From contig JAZDLA010000003.1 of assembly GCA_043802425.1 (NCBI GenBank), positions 1 to 16,467 on the forward strand: DNA of 16,467 nucleotides. Direction: 5' to 3'. Made by a program: the position numbers and the translations under genes. Of this stretch, positions 1 to 7,349 are shown one piece after another. Every line of letters starts with the position of its first letter. Position 1 is the stretch's first letter. The notes beneath the pieces were generated by a model. That model had not been told where the DNA came from. It saw nothing but the letters and a program-made list of their open reading frames with translations, and searched no databases. The DNA is from JAGUYA01 sp043802425 (GTDB taxonomy: Bacteria; Omnitrophota; Gorgyraeia; Gygaellales; Profunditerraquicolaceae).

Positions 1-708
1 AGAAGGTCTTCGGCTCAGCGCATTACAGCAGTGGTTCCTTACTTCGGTTATGCCCGCCAGGACAGGAAAGACCAGCCGCGCGTGCCCATCAGCGCAAAGT
101 TAGTGGCTAATCTCTTAACTACCGCAGGGGCAGGCAGGGTGCTGACCATGGACTTACACGCTGGACAAATACAGGGTTTCTTTGATATACCCGTAGACCA
201 TCTTTTTGCCGTGGGTGTTTTTATAGATTATATTGCGGGATTAAAACTTAAGGATATAGTGGTAGTTTCTCCGGATGTAGGCGGCATAAAAATGGCCCGG
301 GCTTATTCTAAGAGGCTTTCTGCGGAACTGGCAGTAATAGATAAAAGACGCGAGTCCCCTGAAAAAACAGAGGTGATGTATATATTAGGCGAGGTAAAGG
401 GTAAGAATGCCATTATTGTGGACGATTTGATAGCCACGGGTAGCTCTTTGATTGAGGCGGTCCAGGCATTAAAAAAAGCAGGGACGAAGAGCGTGCGCGC
501 TGCGATTACCCACGGCGTACTTTCCGGCCCGGCTATAGAGCGCGTGGATAAGTGCCGGGATTTAGCAGAGCTGTTAAGTACGGCTAGCATCCCTGCGACT
601 AACCACAAAAAGCATCCCCAGGTTAAGGTTTTATCTGTAGCCAGCCTTTTAGGCGAAGCGATAAAGAGGATTCACCACGAGGAATCGGTGAGCTGCTTGT
701 TTGATTAA
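1..708 (+). CDS. prs: Ribose-phosphate pyrophosphokinase (PRPP synthetase), 5' partial
   Basis: The enzyme makes PRPP from ribose 5-phosphate and ATP in the cytoplasm, feeding purine, pyrimidine, histidine, tryptophan and NAD synthesis. The reading frame is open from base 1: the first ten codons read RRSSAQRITA and join the family signature PYFGYARQDRK, so the GTG at 31 is not the start and the gene begins upstream. Against the usual length of about 315 residues, roughly 75-80 N-terminal residues are missing and 235 are present. Visible family features are FDIPVDHLFA, the segment SPDVGGIKMARAYSKRL, and the PRPP-binding loop read here as VDDLIATGSSL; common bacterial forms are close to VDDMIDTGGTL, so this loop is somewhat divergent. 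The C terminus ends SVSCLFD, as expected for a complete 3' end. rplY follows after 17 bases, an arrangement (prs-ctc-pth) conserved in many bacteria. Confidence 0.96.
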   Translation, partial: RRSSAQRITAVVPYFGYARQDRKDQPRVPISAKLVANLLTTAGAGRVLTMDLHAGQIQGFFDIPVDHLFAVGVFIDYIAGLKLKDIVVVSPDVGGIKMARAYSKRLSAELAVIDKRRESPEKTEVMYILGEVKGKNAIIVDDLIATGSSLIEAVQALKKAGTKSVRAAITHGVLSGPAIERVDKCRDLAELLSTASIPATNHKKHPQVKVLSVASLLGEAIKRIHHEESVSCLFD

Positions 709-725
709 AGGAAAAGAGGACAACT

Positions 726-1430
726 ATGGAAGAGATATTTTTAGAGATTCAGGCAAGAGAGGAATTAGGAAAAAGTAAGGTTAAGGATTTAAGAGAAAAG
801 GGTTTTATCCCGGCAGTTATTTATGCCGAAGGTAAGAAATCCCAGGCAATAAAGGTATCCCACAAGGAATTACTGCAACTGATACACCAGCATCGTTTAG
901 AAAGCGCAGTAGTTAACTTAAGGCCAAAGGATGAGAAAAAAACAAAAGGCAGGCCCTGTTTGATTAAAGAGCTTCAATATGACCCGGTAAAAGGCGACGT
1001 GATGCACGTAGATTTTAACGAAATCTCCCTGACTGAGATTATCAAGGTAAACGTGCCTGTAGTGGTTCGTGGTGAGCCCGTCGGTGTAAAGCAGGAGGGG
1101 GGCTCTTTGGAACATATCCTTTGGGAGATAGAGATAGAGTGTTTGCCGACTGAGATACCTGAAGATATTGAAGTAGACGTAAGCCCCTTAAAGATCGGCG
1201 ACAACATACATATAAAGGATATAACTTTTCCTGCTGGTATCAAGGTCTTAAATTCCCCTGACGCCATTGTTTTCTCGGTAAGTGCGCCCATAAAAGTTGA
1301 AGAAGTAGTGGAGCCGGCTGTAGAAGGCGAAGAGAAGCAGGAGCCGGAGGTAATTAAGGAAAAGAAGGAAGTCGCGGCGGAAGGTGAAGCTGAAGAAGGA
1401 AAAGAAGAGAAAAAAGAAAAGAAGCGATAG
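726..1430 (+). CDS. rplY: 50S ribosomal protein L25, long TL5/Ctc form
   Basis: This 5S rRNA-binding protein of the large subunit belongs to the two-domain TL5/Ctc class, not the short E. coli L25. At 234 residues it has the N-terminal L25 domain (about 1-92, opening LEIQAREELGKSKVKDLREKGFIPAVIY), a TL5 C-terminal beta domain (about 95-190, with HVDFNEI and the VPVVVRGEPVGVKQEGG segment), and a tail of about 40 residues made almost only of E, K, A and V. Such charged tails are common in the family and vary in length. An AGAGG stands just upstream of the ATG. The gene sits between prs and pth, the standard Ctc position. The stop at 1430 is followed at once by a hairpin-forming sequence leading into pth. 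Confidence 0.95.
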   Translation: MEEIFLEIQAREELGKSKVKDLREKGFIPAVIYAEGKKSQAIKVSHKELLQLIHQHRLESAVVNLRPKDEKKTKGRPCLIKELQYDPVKGDVMHVDFNEISLTEIIKVNVPVVVRGEPVGVKQEGGSLEHILWEIEIECLPTEIPEDIEVDVSPLKIGDNIHIKDITFPAGIKVLNSPDAIVFSVSAPIKVEEVVEPAVEGEEKQEPEVIKEKKEVAAEGEAEEGKEEKKEKKR

Positions 1431-1434
1431 CTTG

Positions 1435-1484
1435 ACTTCGCTCACTGCTATCCTGAGCGAATAAAGTGAGCCGAAGGATGAAGT
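1435..1484 (+). repeat. REP-like hairpin in the rplY-pth junction
   Basis: The arm ACTTCGCTCACT (1435-1446) pairs with AGTGAG (1465-1470) plus CGAAG (1472-1476), giving 11 paired bases with one bulged C and an 18-base loop. A second nested pairing, ATCCT (1450-1454) with AGGAT (1475-1479), is possible. No T-run follows, so it is not a terminator. The type of sequence (CCTGAGCGA and GAGCCGAAGGAT) looks like a dispersed extragenic palindrome rather than unique spacer. Its right arm ends one base before the probable pth start codon. Confidence 0.55.
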
Positions 1485-2056
1485 TAGTCGTAGGGTTAGG
1501 TAACCCCGGAAGAATTTATATAGATTCCCGGCACAATATCGGTTTTTCTGTCATAAAGGCTCTTGGTAAAATCTGTAAAGCCCCTCTTAAGGGGGGTGGT
1601 AATACTTTTTCTTTAAGTGCTAAGGGCAGGCTGAGTGCTGAGAATATTATATTGGCGCTGCCGCTAACTTTTATGAACCTGTCGGGGATCGCGGTAGCTA
1701 CACTACTGAAGAAACATAAAATAGGTTTAGAAAATTTATTGGTAGTTTGCGACGATTTAGATTTGGGGTTCGGCGCAATTAAGATAAGGCCATCGGGTTC
1801 ATCTGGTGGGCACCGGGGCTTAGGTTCAATAATAGATTCTTTGCATAGCCAGGCATTCTGCCGTCTGCGTATAGGTATAGGCAGCCCCGGAGTAAATAGC
1901 AATCTGGATGCCGCAGATTTTGTCCTTGCGTCCTTTAACAAGAAAGAAAAAACGCAAGTCAACGAAATAATAGAGAAGGCCTGTGATTGTTGCAGAGTTT
2001 GGGCAACAAAGGGCATAACAGAGAGCATGAATGTTTTTAACCGACGGAGTAAGTAG
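1478..2056 (+). CDS. pth: Peptidyl-tRNA hydrolase
   Basis: Pth cleaves peptidyl-tRNA released from stalled ribosomes and recycles the tRNA. I place the start at ATG 1478 because the product then begins MKLVVGLGNPGR, the usual family N terminus; the in-frame GTG at 1466 would add SRR and lies inside a hairpin stem. The product is about 192 residues, normal for the family. Expected active-site residues are visible: Asn in GLGNPG, the catalytic His in DSRHNIGF, Asn in TFMNLSG, and Asp in VVCDDLDL. The position usually Asn in GGHNGL is Arg here (GGHRGL), a variation at a substrate-contact site. No convincing Shine-Dalgarno lies at proper distance: GAAGG touches the ATG directly, so translation may depend on the upstream hairpin or on coupling from rplY. 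The stop codon abuts the rpsF start. Confidence 0.94.
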   Translation: MKLVVGLGNPGRIYIDSRHNIGFSVIKALGKICKAPLKGGGNTFSLSAKGRLSAENIILALPLTFMNLSGIAVATLLKKHKIGLENLLVVCDDLDLGFGAIKIRPSGSSGGHRGLGSIIDSLHSQAFCRLRIGIGSPGVNSNLDAADFVLASFNKKEKTQVNEIIEKACDCCRVWATKGITESMNVFNRRSK

Positions 2057-2344
2057 ATGAAAAAATACGAAGCCATGTTTATTATTAAGCCGGATTTATC
2101 TGAGGACGAAAAAAAAGCCCTCTTCGATCAGATCGGTGAGGTAGTGACCAAAAATAACGGCAATGTAGCAAGCGGCGCTATTTGGTCGGAAAAGAGAAAA
2201 TTGTATTTTACGATTAAAAAATGCCACGAGGGCGTATATTACCTGCTGAACTTTAACGTTCTGCCTGAGGCTATAGCGAACATGACCCATGCTTATCAAT
2301 TAAACGAGCATATACTCAGGGTCATGATTACAAAATTAGAGTAA
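2057..2344 (+). CDS. rpsF: 30S ribosomal protein S6
   Basis: This 95-residue protein of the small subunit platform partners S18, encoded two genes downstream. The N terminus MKKYEAMFIIKPDL and the later HEGVYYLLNF and NEHILRVMI segments match the ferredoxin-like S6 fold, and the length is typical without any glutamate-rich extension. The ATG follows the pth TAG with no gap; CGGAG about nine bases upstream, inside the end of pth, can serve as ribosome binding site. It starts the conserved rpsF-ssb-rpsR-rplI-dnaB set. In several bacteria the S6-S18 complex represses its own mRNA through a leader structure; I see no room for such a leader here because pth is directly adjacent. Confidence 0.96.
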   Translation: MKKYEAMFIIKPDLSEDEKKALFDQIGEVVTKNNGNVASGAIWSEKRKLYFTIKKCHEGVYYLLNFNVLPEAIANMTHAYQLNEHILRVMITKLE

Positions 2345-2360
2345 TTAGAAGGAGAAGACA

Positions 2361-2816
2361 ATGGCTAGTTTTAATAAGGTGATACTGATCGGAAACCTCA
2401 CCAAGGACCCGGAGCTACGCTATACGCCGCAGGGCACGGCAGTGGTAAATTTAAGGCTTGCGGTGAACACCAGATTCAGGGATAAGGCCCAGGAATTAAG
2501 AGAGGAGACCTGTTTTGTGACTGCTGTAGTCTGGAATAAACAGGCGGAAACCTGTAATCAGTATCTGCATAAAGGTAGCCCCGTGATGGTTGAGGGGAGG
2601 CTGCAATCGCGCTCCTGGGAAGATAATTCCGGCCAGAAGCGTTCTGTTATGGAAGTAAGGGCAGACCGGGTCCAATTTTTAGGAGGGGCGCCCGGCAAGG
2701 GGGCAGCTGAACCGAGCCAAGAACAATTACCCGAACCATCCACAGAGGCAACCTGGTTAGAAGACCAGCCTGCGCCGGTGAGGCAGGAAAGCGAGGAGAA
2801 AGCCAATGAGAATTAA
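2361..2816 (+). CDS. ssb: Single-stranded DNA-binding protein lacking the usual acidic PF tip
   Basis: SSB coats single-stranded DNA during replication, repair and recombination. The OB fold spans about residues 1-108: it opens MASFNKVILIGNLTKDPELRYTP without a signal or extension, continues with the strand ending VVWNKQAE, then GSPVMVEGRLQSRSW, and closes with VRADRVQFLGG. After it comes a flexible tail of about 42 residues rich in P, E, Q and A. Total length is 151. The family normally ends in an acidic tip finishing Ile-Pro-Phe, which recruits replication and repair partners; this protein ends SEEKANEN and has no terminal Phe. The stop overlaps the first 11 bases of rpsR, so the end of ssb is constrained by that gene. 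A good AGAAGGAGA site precedes the ATG. Confidence 0.95.
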   Translation: MASFNKVILIGNLTKDPELRYTPQGTAVVNLRLAVNTRFRDKAQELREETCFVTAVVWNKQAETCNQYLHKGSPVMVEGRLQSRSWEDNSGQKRSVMEVRADRVQFLGGAPGKGAAEPSQEQLPEPSTEATWLEDQPAPVRQESEEKANEN

Positions 2817-3066
2817 GGCCAAAAAAATTATCAAGAAAAAACGGGATATCCTTTCCTCCACAAGGAGAAGATTCTGCCGGCTATGCCTGGACAAAACTAA
2901 GGCTGTAGATTATAAAGATGTAAAAAGGCTGGAGGCATTTATGAAGGAAAGGGGTAAAATTGTTTCTCCGCGCATTTCCGGTAACTGCGCCAAACACCAG
3001 AGAAGAGTAGCCGAGGCGATTAAGAAGGCCAGGTTCATGTCGCTCGTTCCTTATACGCGCGCATAA
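2806..3066 (+). CDS. rpsR: 30S ribosomal protein S18
   Basis: S18 binds S6 and 16S rRNA at the platform. The 86-residue product has a very basic N terminus, then FCRLCLD, the signature VDYKDVKRLEAFMKERGKI and the C-terminal part NCAKHQRRVAEAIKKARFMSLVPY. The CxxC pair near residues 25-28 together with the Cys and His in NCAKH suggests the zinc-ribbon type of S18, though metal binding is inferred. The start overlaps the end of ssb by 11 bases (ATGAGAATTAA), with GAGGAG eight bases upstream inside ssb, indicating translational coupling of the two genes. Confidence 0.96.
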   Translation: MRIKAKKIIKKKRDILSSTRRRFCRLCLDKTKAVDYKDVKRLEAFMKERGKIVSPRISGNCAKHQRRVAEAIKKARFMSLVPYTRA

Positions 3067-3082
3067 CGACGGGGAAGAGATT

Positions 3083-3526
3083 ATGGAAGTCATCTTAAAT
3101 AAAGATATAGACAGGGTTGGTAAGGCAGGTAGTATTATTAAGGTAAAGGACGGTTTCGCCCGTAATTTTCTTATACCTAACGGCCTGGCTTTACCGGTGA
3201 CGTCCTCTAACGTCAGGAAATTAGAGCAGGAAAAGGAAAGAAAGAGCATTCACCTTGAGAAAATCAAAAGAGAGGCCGAGCAACTTAAGGCGCAGCTTGA
3301 GAGGTCATCTTTAACTATACCGGTACTTACCCATGAAGATGATAAACTTTACGCCGGCATAAACGCCCTGGATCTAACCAATGCCTTAAAAGACGATGGG
3401 TTTGCTATCGATAGGGATTTAATCATGTTGGATGAACCCCTGAAATCTCTGGGGATTTACGAAGTCTCCGTAAAATTACACCCCGAAGTTATCGCCAAGA
3501 TAAAAGTCTGGATCGTCAAGAAATAA
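3083..3526 (+). CDS. rplI: 50S ribosomal protein L9
   Basis: L9 is a two-domain protein at the base of the L1 stalk that affects reading-frame maintenance. The product has 147 residues, the normal length. The N-terminal rRNA-binding domain begins MEVILNKDIDRVGKAGSIIKV and contains DGFARNFLIPNGLA; a charged connecting helix follows (about residues 50-75), then the C-terminal domain with DDKLYAGINALDLTNAL and the ending KLHPEVIAKIKVWIVKK. A purine-rich GGGGAAGAG lies upstream of the ATG. It keeps the conserved position between rpsR and dnaB, with only seven bases to dnaB. Confidence 0.96.
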   Translation: MEVILNKDIDRVGKAGSIIKVKDGFARNFLIPNGLALPVTSSNVRKLEQEKERKSIHLEKIKREAEQLKAQLERSSLTIPVLTHEDDKLYAGINALDLTNALKDDGFAIDRDLIMLDEPLKSLGIYEVSVKLHPEVIAKIKVWIVKK

Positions 3527-3533
3527 GTGCATA

Positions 3534-4871
3534 ATGGCAGAGATAGCGTTAGATAAAATCCCGCCCCAGAACCTCGAAGCCGAGATGGCAGTGCTGGGTT
3601 CAATGCTGCTGGATGAAGAGGCCATTTCTATCGCCGTAGAGTTGTTAGACAGCGAATCGTTTTATAAAGATACCCACAGGAAAATATTCCAGGCAATATC
3701 CAGCCTTTTTGGCGCTAACAAGGCAGTCGACCTGATTACTCTCACCGACGAACTAAAAAGAAGCGCTGATCTGGATGCTGTCGGCGGCGCCAGTTACTTG
3801 ACGCTACTGGTAAATTCCGTTCCTACCGCTGCCAATATCCGCCATTACGTCAGCATCGTCAAAGAAAAGGGTATATTAAGGGCACTCATAAACAGCGCCA
3901 CTAAAATTGTCTCCTTATGTTATGAGAGCGAAGGCAATGTAGATGAAGTGGTGGATAGTGCCGAGAAATTTATCTTTGAGGTGGCTAATAGAAGGCCCCA
4001 GAGTAATTTCATGCACCTTAAAGAAATTATCAAGGATAGTATCGAAACCATAGACAGGCTTTACCAGAAGAAGGCGCATGTTACGGGGATACCTACAGGG
4101 TATATAGATTTTGACAGCAAGACCTCGGGGCTGCAGCCTTCGGATCTGATTGTTATAGCAGGCAGGCCCTCTATGGGAAAGAGTGCTTTGGTTTTAGGTA
4201 TTGGCGAATACGCGGGAGTGATAGAAAAAATACCTACCGCGTTTTTTAGTTTAGAGATGTCCAAAGAACAATTAGTGCAGAGGATGCTCTGTGCGCACGC
4301 CAGGGTCGATGCGCATAAAGTGAGGACGGGTTATCTTTCTTCTTCGGACTGGCCGCGCCTGACCGCTGCAGCGGGTAAACTTTCCGAGGCCCCTATTTTT
4401 ATAGACGATAGCCCGGCGATTTCGGTTATGGAGTTACGCGCCAAGGCGCGTCGGCTAAAGGCCCACCACAATATTCAGTTACTCGTTTTAGATTACCTGC
4501 AGCTTATGCGCGGTTCAGGAAAAATAGAAAATAGGCAGCAGGAGATTTCCGATATATCGCGCTCCTTAAAGGCACTGGCCAGGGAATTAAATATTACGGT
4601 GGTGGCCATTAGCCAATTATCCCGCGCCGTAGAATCGCGCACGGACCATCGCCCGCAACTTTCTGATTTAAGAGAGTCCGGGGCTATAGAGCAGGATGCG
4701 GATGTGGTAGTTTTGATATTGAGGGAAGAATACTATAACCCTCGGCCCGAAAATGAAGGTATTGCGGAAGTCATCATAGCCAAGCAACGTAACGGCCCCG
4801 TCGGCTCGATGAAATTAGCCTTTATTAAAGAATATACCAGGTTCGAAAATATCGCCCGTACCGAAGAATAA
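3534..4871 (+). CDS. dnaB: Replicative DNA helicase DnaB
   Basis: DnaB is the hexameric 5'-3' helicase that unwinds the replication fork and recruits primase. At 445 residues it is of normal length with no intein. The N-terminal collar domain (about 1-115) opens with PPQNLEAEMAVLGSMLLDEEA; the linker helix lies near 165-180; the RecA-like ATPase domain (about 185-445) holds the Walker A loop GRPSMGKS at residues 210-217, the FFSLEMS segment, the Walker B region LLVLDYLQLM, and the DLRESGAIEQDADVV motif. The ATG lies seven bases after rplI and lacks a clear Shine-Dalgarno sequence, suggesting it depends on upstream translation. It ends the housekeeping group; the next 49 bases contain a promoter for bamA. 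Confidence 0.97.
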   Translation: MAEIALDKIPPQNLEAEMAVLGSMLLDEEAISIAVELLDSESFYKDTHRKIFQAISSLFGANKAVDLITLTDELKRSADLDAVGGASYLTLLVNSVPTAANIRHYVSIVKEKGILRALINSATKIVSLCYESEGNVDEVVDSAEKFIFEVANRRPQSNFMHLKEIIKDSIETIDRLYQKKAHVTGIPTGYIDFDSKTSGLQPSDLIVIAGRPSMGKSALVLGIGEYAGVIEKIPTAFFSLEMSKEQLVQRMLCAHARVDAHKVRTGYLSSSDWPRLTAAAGKLSEAPIFIDDSPAISVMELRAKARRLKAHHNIQLLVLDYLQLMRGSGKIENRQQEISDISRSLKALARELNITVVAISQLSRAVESRTDHRPQLSDLRESGAIEQDADVVVLILREEYYNPRPENEGIAEVIIAKQRNGPVGSMKLAFIKEYTRFENIARTEE

Positions 4872-4882
4872 GAATAATTATA

Positions 4883-4911
4883 TTGATTTAGAGAGGTAAT
4901 TTTAATATAAT
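4883..4911 (+). promoter_or_regulatory. Sigma-70-type promoter directly before bamA
   Basis: TTGATT at 4883-4888 and TATAAT at 4906-4911 are separated by exactly 17 bases, a near-ideal housekeeping promoter. The expected transcription start, about seven bases after the -10 box, falls near 4918, only a few bases before the bamA ATG at 4921. Transcripts from it would have almost no leader. The GAGAGG at 4891-4896 lies between the two boxes and would be outside such a transcript. Confidence 0.65.
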
Positions 4912-4920
4912 ATACTAATA

Positions 4921-7275
4921 ATGCTAAGAAGAATAGCCATACCCTTGGGATTTATTTTAATATTGAGCGCCCTGAATTTTTCCTTTGCGCAAGAAGAACC
5001 TGCCTTAGGCGAACAGGCGACTCTCGCCACGGAAGAAGCCCCCGCAAAATTAGTTACTGCCATAGATATAAAAGGTAATAAAAATATCAGCACCAATACC
5101 GTTATCTCTAAGATGAAGACCAGGGTAGGCAGCCCCTACCAGGAAAATATTATTAGCGACGATTTAAAACGCCTTTATCTTTTGGGATTCTTTAGCGATA
5201 TAAAAATCGATACTGAACCTTATAAGGACGGCGTTAAAGTAATTATTACTGTAGCGGAGAGGTCTGTAATTGAAAAGATAACTTTTGTAGGTATACGGCG
5301 CCTGACGATGAAAGAGGATAAAATAAAAGAATCCTTAAGATCAAAAGAAAGCCAATACCTGGATTATTCCAGTCTCGTCGAAGACACCAAAAACATTAAG
5401 AAATTATACGAGAAGATAGGCTATAGTCAGGCCGAAGTCAGTTATAAGGCGGATGTCAATAAAGATACCGGTCGAGCCAGGGTAGAATTTAGCATAGTTG
5501 AGGGTAAGAGGATCAGGGTAAAGAATATCCTTGTAGAGGGCAATAAACATTATTCCGACAAGCGTATCCTAAAATTGATGAAAACCAGGCGGGCCTGGTT
5601 TTTTAATGCCGGTGCGTTAAAAGACGGGGTGTTGGACGAAGACATCGAGCGCATAAAATCATTCTACCGCAGAGAAGGTTTTGCGGACGCAGCTGTTGAT
5701 TCCGAGATTAAGAGCGATACCAGGAAACCCTATTTGTACATTACCATCAGAATCCAGGAGGGTAAGAAATATCTGGTCGGAAACGTAACCATACAGGGTA
5801 ATGCGAAAATATCCCAGAACGAGATTTTGCTAAAGCTTAAAGATTGCGTCCCCGGAAAGGTTTTTAGCACTGAAGCGTTAAAGCAGGATATTATGAATAT
5901 CCAGAGTCTATATTTTGACCGGGGATACATATTTGCGCAGGTACAGGAGGCTACTTCCTTAAACTCCTATACCGGGCGCATAGATATCACCTACAATATA
6001 GCCGAGAACAAAATTGCCTACTTGGATAAAATCAAAGTCAGGGGAAATATAAAGACTAAAGATGTGGTTATCCGCAGGGAGTTACGCATAAAACCCGGAG
6101 ATAAATTTGACGGCGAAAAACTAAAACGCAGCAAAGAGAGGCTGCAGAATTTAGGGTTCTTTGAGGAGGTAAATTACGATACCGAGGATACTAATGTCCC
6201 CGATAAAAAGGACCTGGTGGTGGAGGTGAAGGAGTCAAAGACAGGTGCCTTTAGTTTTGGCGGCGGGTACTCAAGCGTGGATGCATTCGTCGGGTTTGTA
6301 GAAGTTGAACAGAAGAATTTCGACTGGAAGAATTTCCCTTATTTTACCGGCGCCGGCCAGAACCTGAAACTGCGCGCATCGCTGGGGACAATTAGCGAAA
6401 GCTTTGATTTGAGTTTTACCGAGCCCTGGGTTTTTGATTATCCGGTTTCCTTCGGTTTTGATCTCTATAAACGTACCCACAAAAGGGAAACCGACATCGG
6501 TTACGGTTATAGTGAAGAGACAATCGGAGGAGACTTACGTTTAGGTAAGGAATTATCAGAGTATGTCAGCGGCAGCTTAGTCTATCGCCACGATATTATT
6601 GATATCACGGATATCACTGACAGCGCTACTAGTAACGATCTACGTAGAGAATACGGCAAGAATACGGTAAGCAGCGGGATTGTCGGCCTTATCTATAACT
6701 CTACCGATAACGTGTTTGATCCAACCAGAGGCGATATACTAAGCGGGTCTCTTGAGTGCGCAGGAGGTCCCTTTGCTGGCGATAAGGAATTCTTCAAAGT
6801 CTTCAGCCGGGGATCGCATTACGTACCGCTGCCGTATGGTTCTGTCTTGGAATTCAGGGGTAGGTTAGGGATGGGTAAACCTTACGGCGACTCTGACATT
6901 ATCCCTATATATGAAAGATTCTTCGCCGGCGGTGCTTATACGATAAGGGGCTATGATGAAAGGCAGGTCGGTCCGTTAGATATAACCTCTGAAGATCCCC
7001 TCGGTGGCGAATCTCTGTTAGTCGGTAATGTCGAATACACCTATCCGCTCTTTAGTTTTATTAAGGTAGCTGGTTTTTATGATGTGGGGAATGTCTGGTC
7101 GCAGATGAGCAAGGTCGGTTCCGGAGGTTTTAAGTCTGGAGTAGGCTTAGGCGTAAGGATAAAGACCCCTATGGGGCCGGTAATGTTGGATTACGGTATC
7201 CCCATGGATAAGGTGTCCGGCGAGGAAAAAAGGGGTAATGGCAAGTTCCATTTTAATATGAGTCACGGTTTTTAA
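4921..7275 (+). CDS. bamA: Outer membrane protein assembly factor BamA (Omp85)
   Basis: BamA is the core of the machine that folds and inserts beta-barrel proteins into the outer membrane. A signal peptide (about 1-23, hydrophobic IPLGFILILSALNFSFA before QEE) is followed by five POTRA repeats (about 45-440), several beginning with the typical 'V..I.I.GN' strand such as AIDIKGNKNIS and GNVTIQGNAKIS. The Omp85 barrel runs from about 445 to 784, with the conserved loop-6 IRGY motif at 675-678 after RFFAGGAYT. The protein ends FHFNMSHGF, with the C-terminal Phe of an outer-membrane beta signal. The length of 784 is close to E. coli BamA. No in-frame start exists upstream because of a stop at 4903. 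It heads the bamA-skp-lpx group, consistent with supplying outer-membrane assembly functions together. Confidence 0.96.
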   Translation: MLRRIAIPLGFILILSALNFSFAQEEPALGEQATLATEEAPAKLVTAIDIKGNKNISTNTVISKMKTRVGSPYQENIISDDLKRLYLLGFFSDIKIDTEPYKDGVKVIITVAERSVIEKITFVGIRRLTMKEDKIKESLRSKESQYLDYSSLVEDTKNIKKLYEKIGYSQAEVSYKADVNKDTGRARVEFSIVEGKRIRVKNILVEGNKHYSDKRILKLMKTRRAWFFNAGALKDGVLDEDIERIKSFYRREGFADAAVDSEIKSDTRKPYLYITIRIQEGKKYLVGNVTIQGNAKISQNEILLKLKDCVPGKVFSTEALKQDIMNIQSLYFDRGYIFAQVQEATSLNSYTGRIDITYNIAENKIAYLDKIKVRGNIKTKDVVIRRELRIKPGDKFDGEKLKRSKERLQNLGFFEEVNYDTEDTNVPDKKDLVVEVKESKTGAFSFGGGYSSVDAFVGFVEVEQKNFDWKNFPYFTGAGQNLKLRASLGTISESFDLSFTEPWVFDYPVSFGFDLYKRTHKRETDIGYGYSEETIGGDLRLGKELSEYVSGSLVYRHDIIDITDITDSATSNDLRREYGKNTVSSGIVGLIYNSTDNVFDPTRGDILSGSLECAGGPFAGDKEFFKVFSRGSHYVPLPYGSVLEFRGRLGMGKPYGDSDIIPIYERFFAGGAYTIRGYDERQVGPLDITSEDPLGGESLLVGNVEYTYPLFSFIKVAGFYDVGNVWSQMSKVGSGGFKSGVGLGVRIKTPMGPVMLDYGIPMDKVSGEEKRGNGKFHFNMSHGF

Positions 7276-7303
7276 GGAGACGGGTATAGCAATTATATTT
7301 ATG

Positions 7304-7331
7304 ACAGGTCCCTTAAAGGACCTGTTTCTTT
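7304..7331 (+). terminator. Rho-independent terminator or attenuator between bamA and skp
   Basis: ACAGGTCC (7304-7311) and GGACCTGT (7318-7325) form a perfect 8-bp stem with a six-base loop CTTAAA, followed by TTTCTTT. It stands inside the 74-base gap between bamA and skp. I see no strong promoter between the hairpin and skp, so partial termination that lowers skp-lpx expression relative to bamA is as likely as a full stop. Confidence 0.75.
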
Positions 7332-7349
7332 ACAAAAGGAGGAGGTAGA

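Noticed and set aside
31..33. GTG as start codon of the PRPP synthetase
   Set aside because: The frame is open to base 1 and the upstream codons encode conserved family residues; the gene is cut by the window edge.
1248..1445. Minus-strand ORF opposite the rplY tail
   Set aside because: It is the shadow of the lysine/glutamate-rich coding tail, read as phenylalanine/leucine runs on the other strand.
1580..1605. CCCCTCTTAAGGGG palindrome inside pth, looking like an inserted in-frame element
   Set aside because: The encoded APLKGGG aligns with the APLKEE-type segment of ordinary Pth proteins, so it is native coding sequence.
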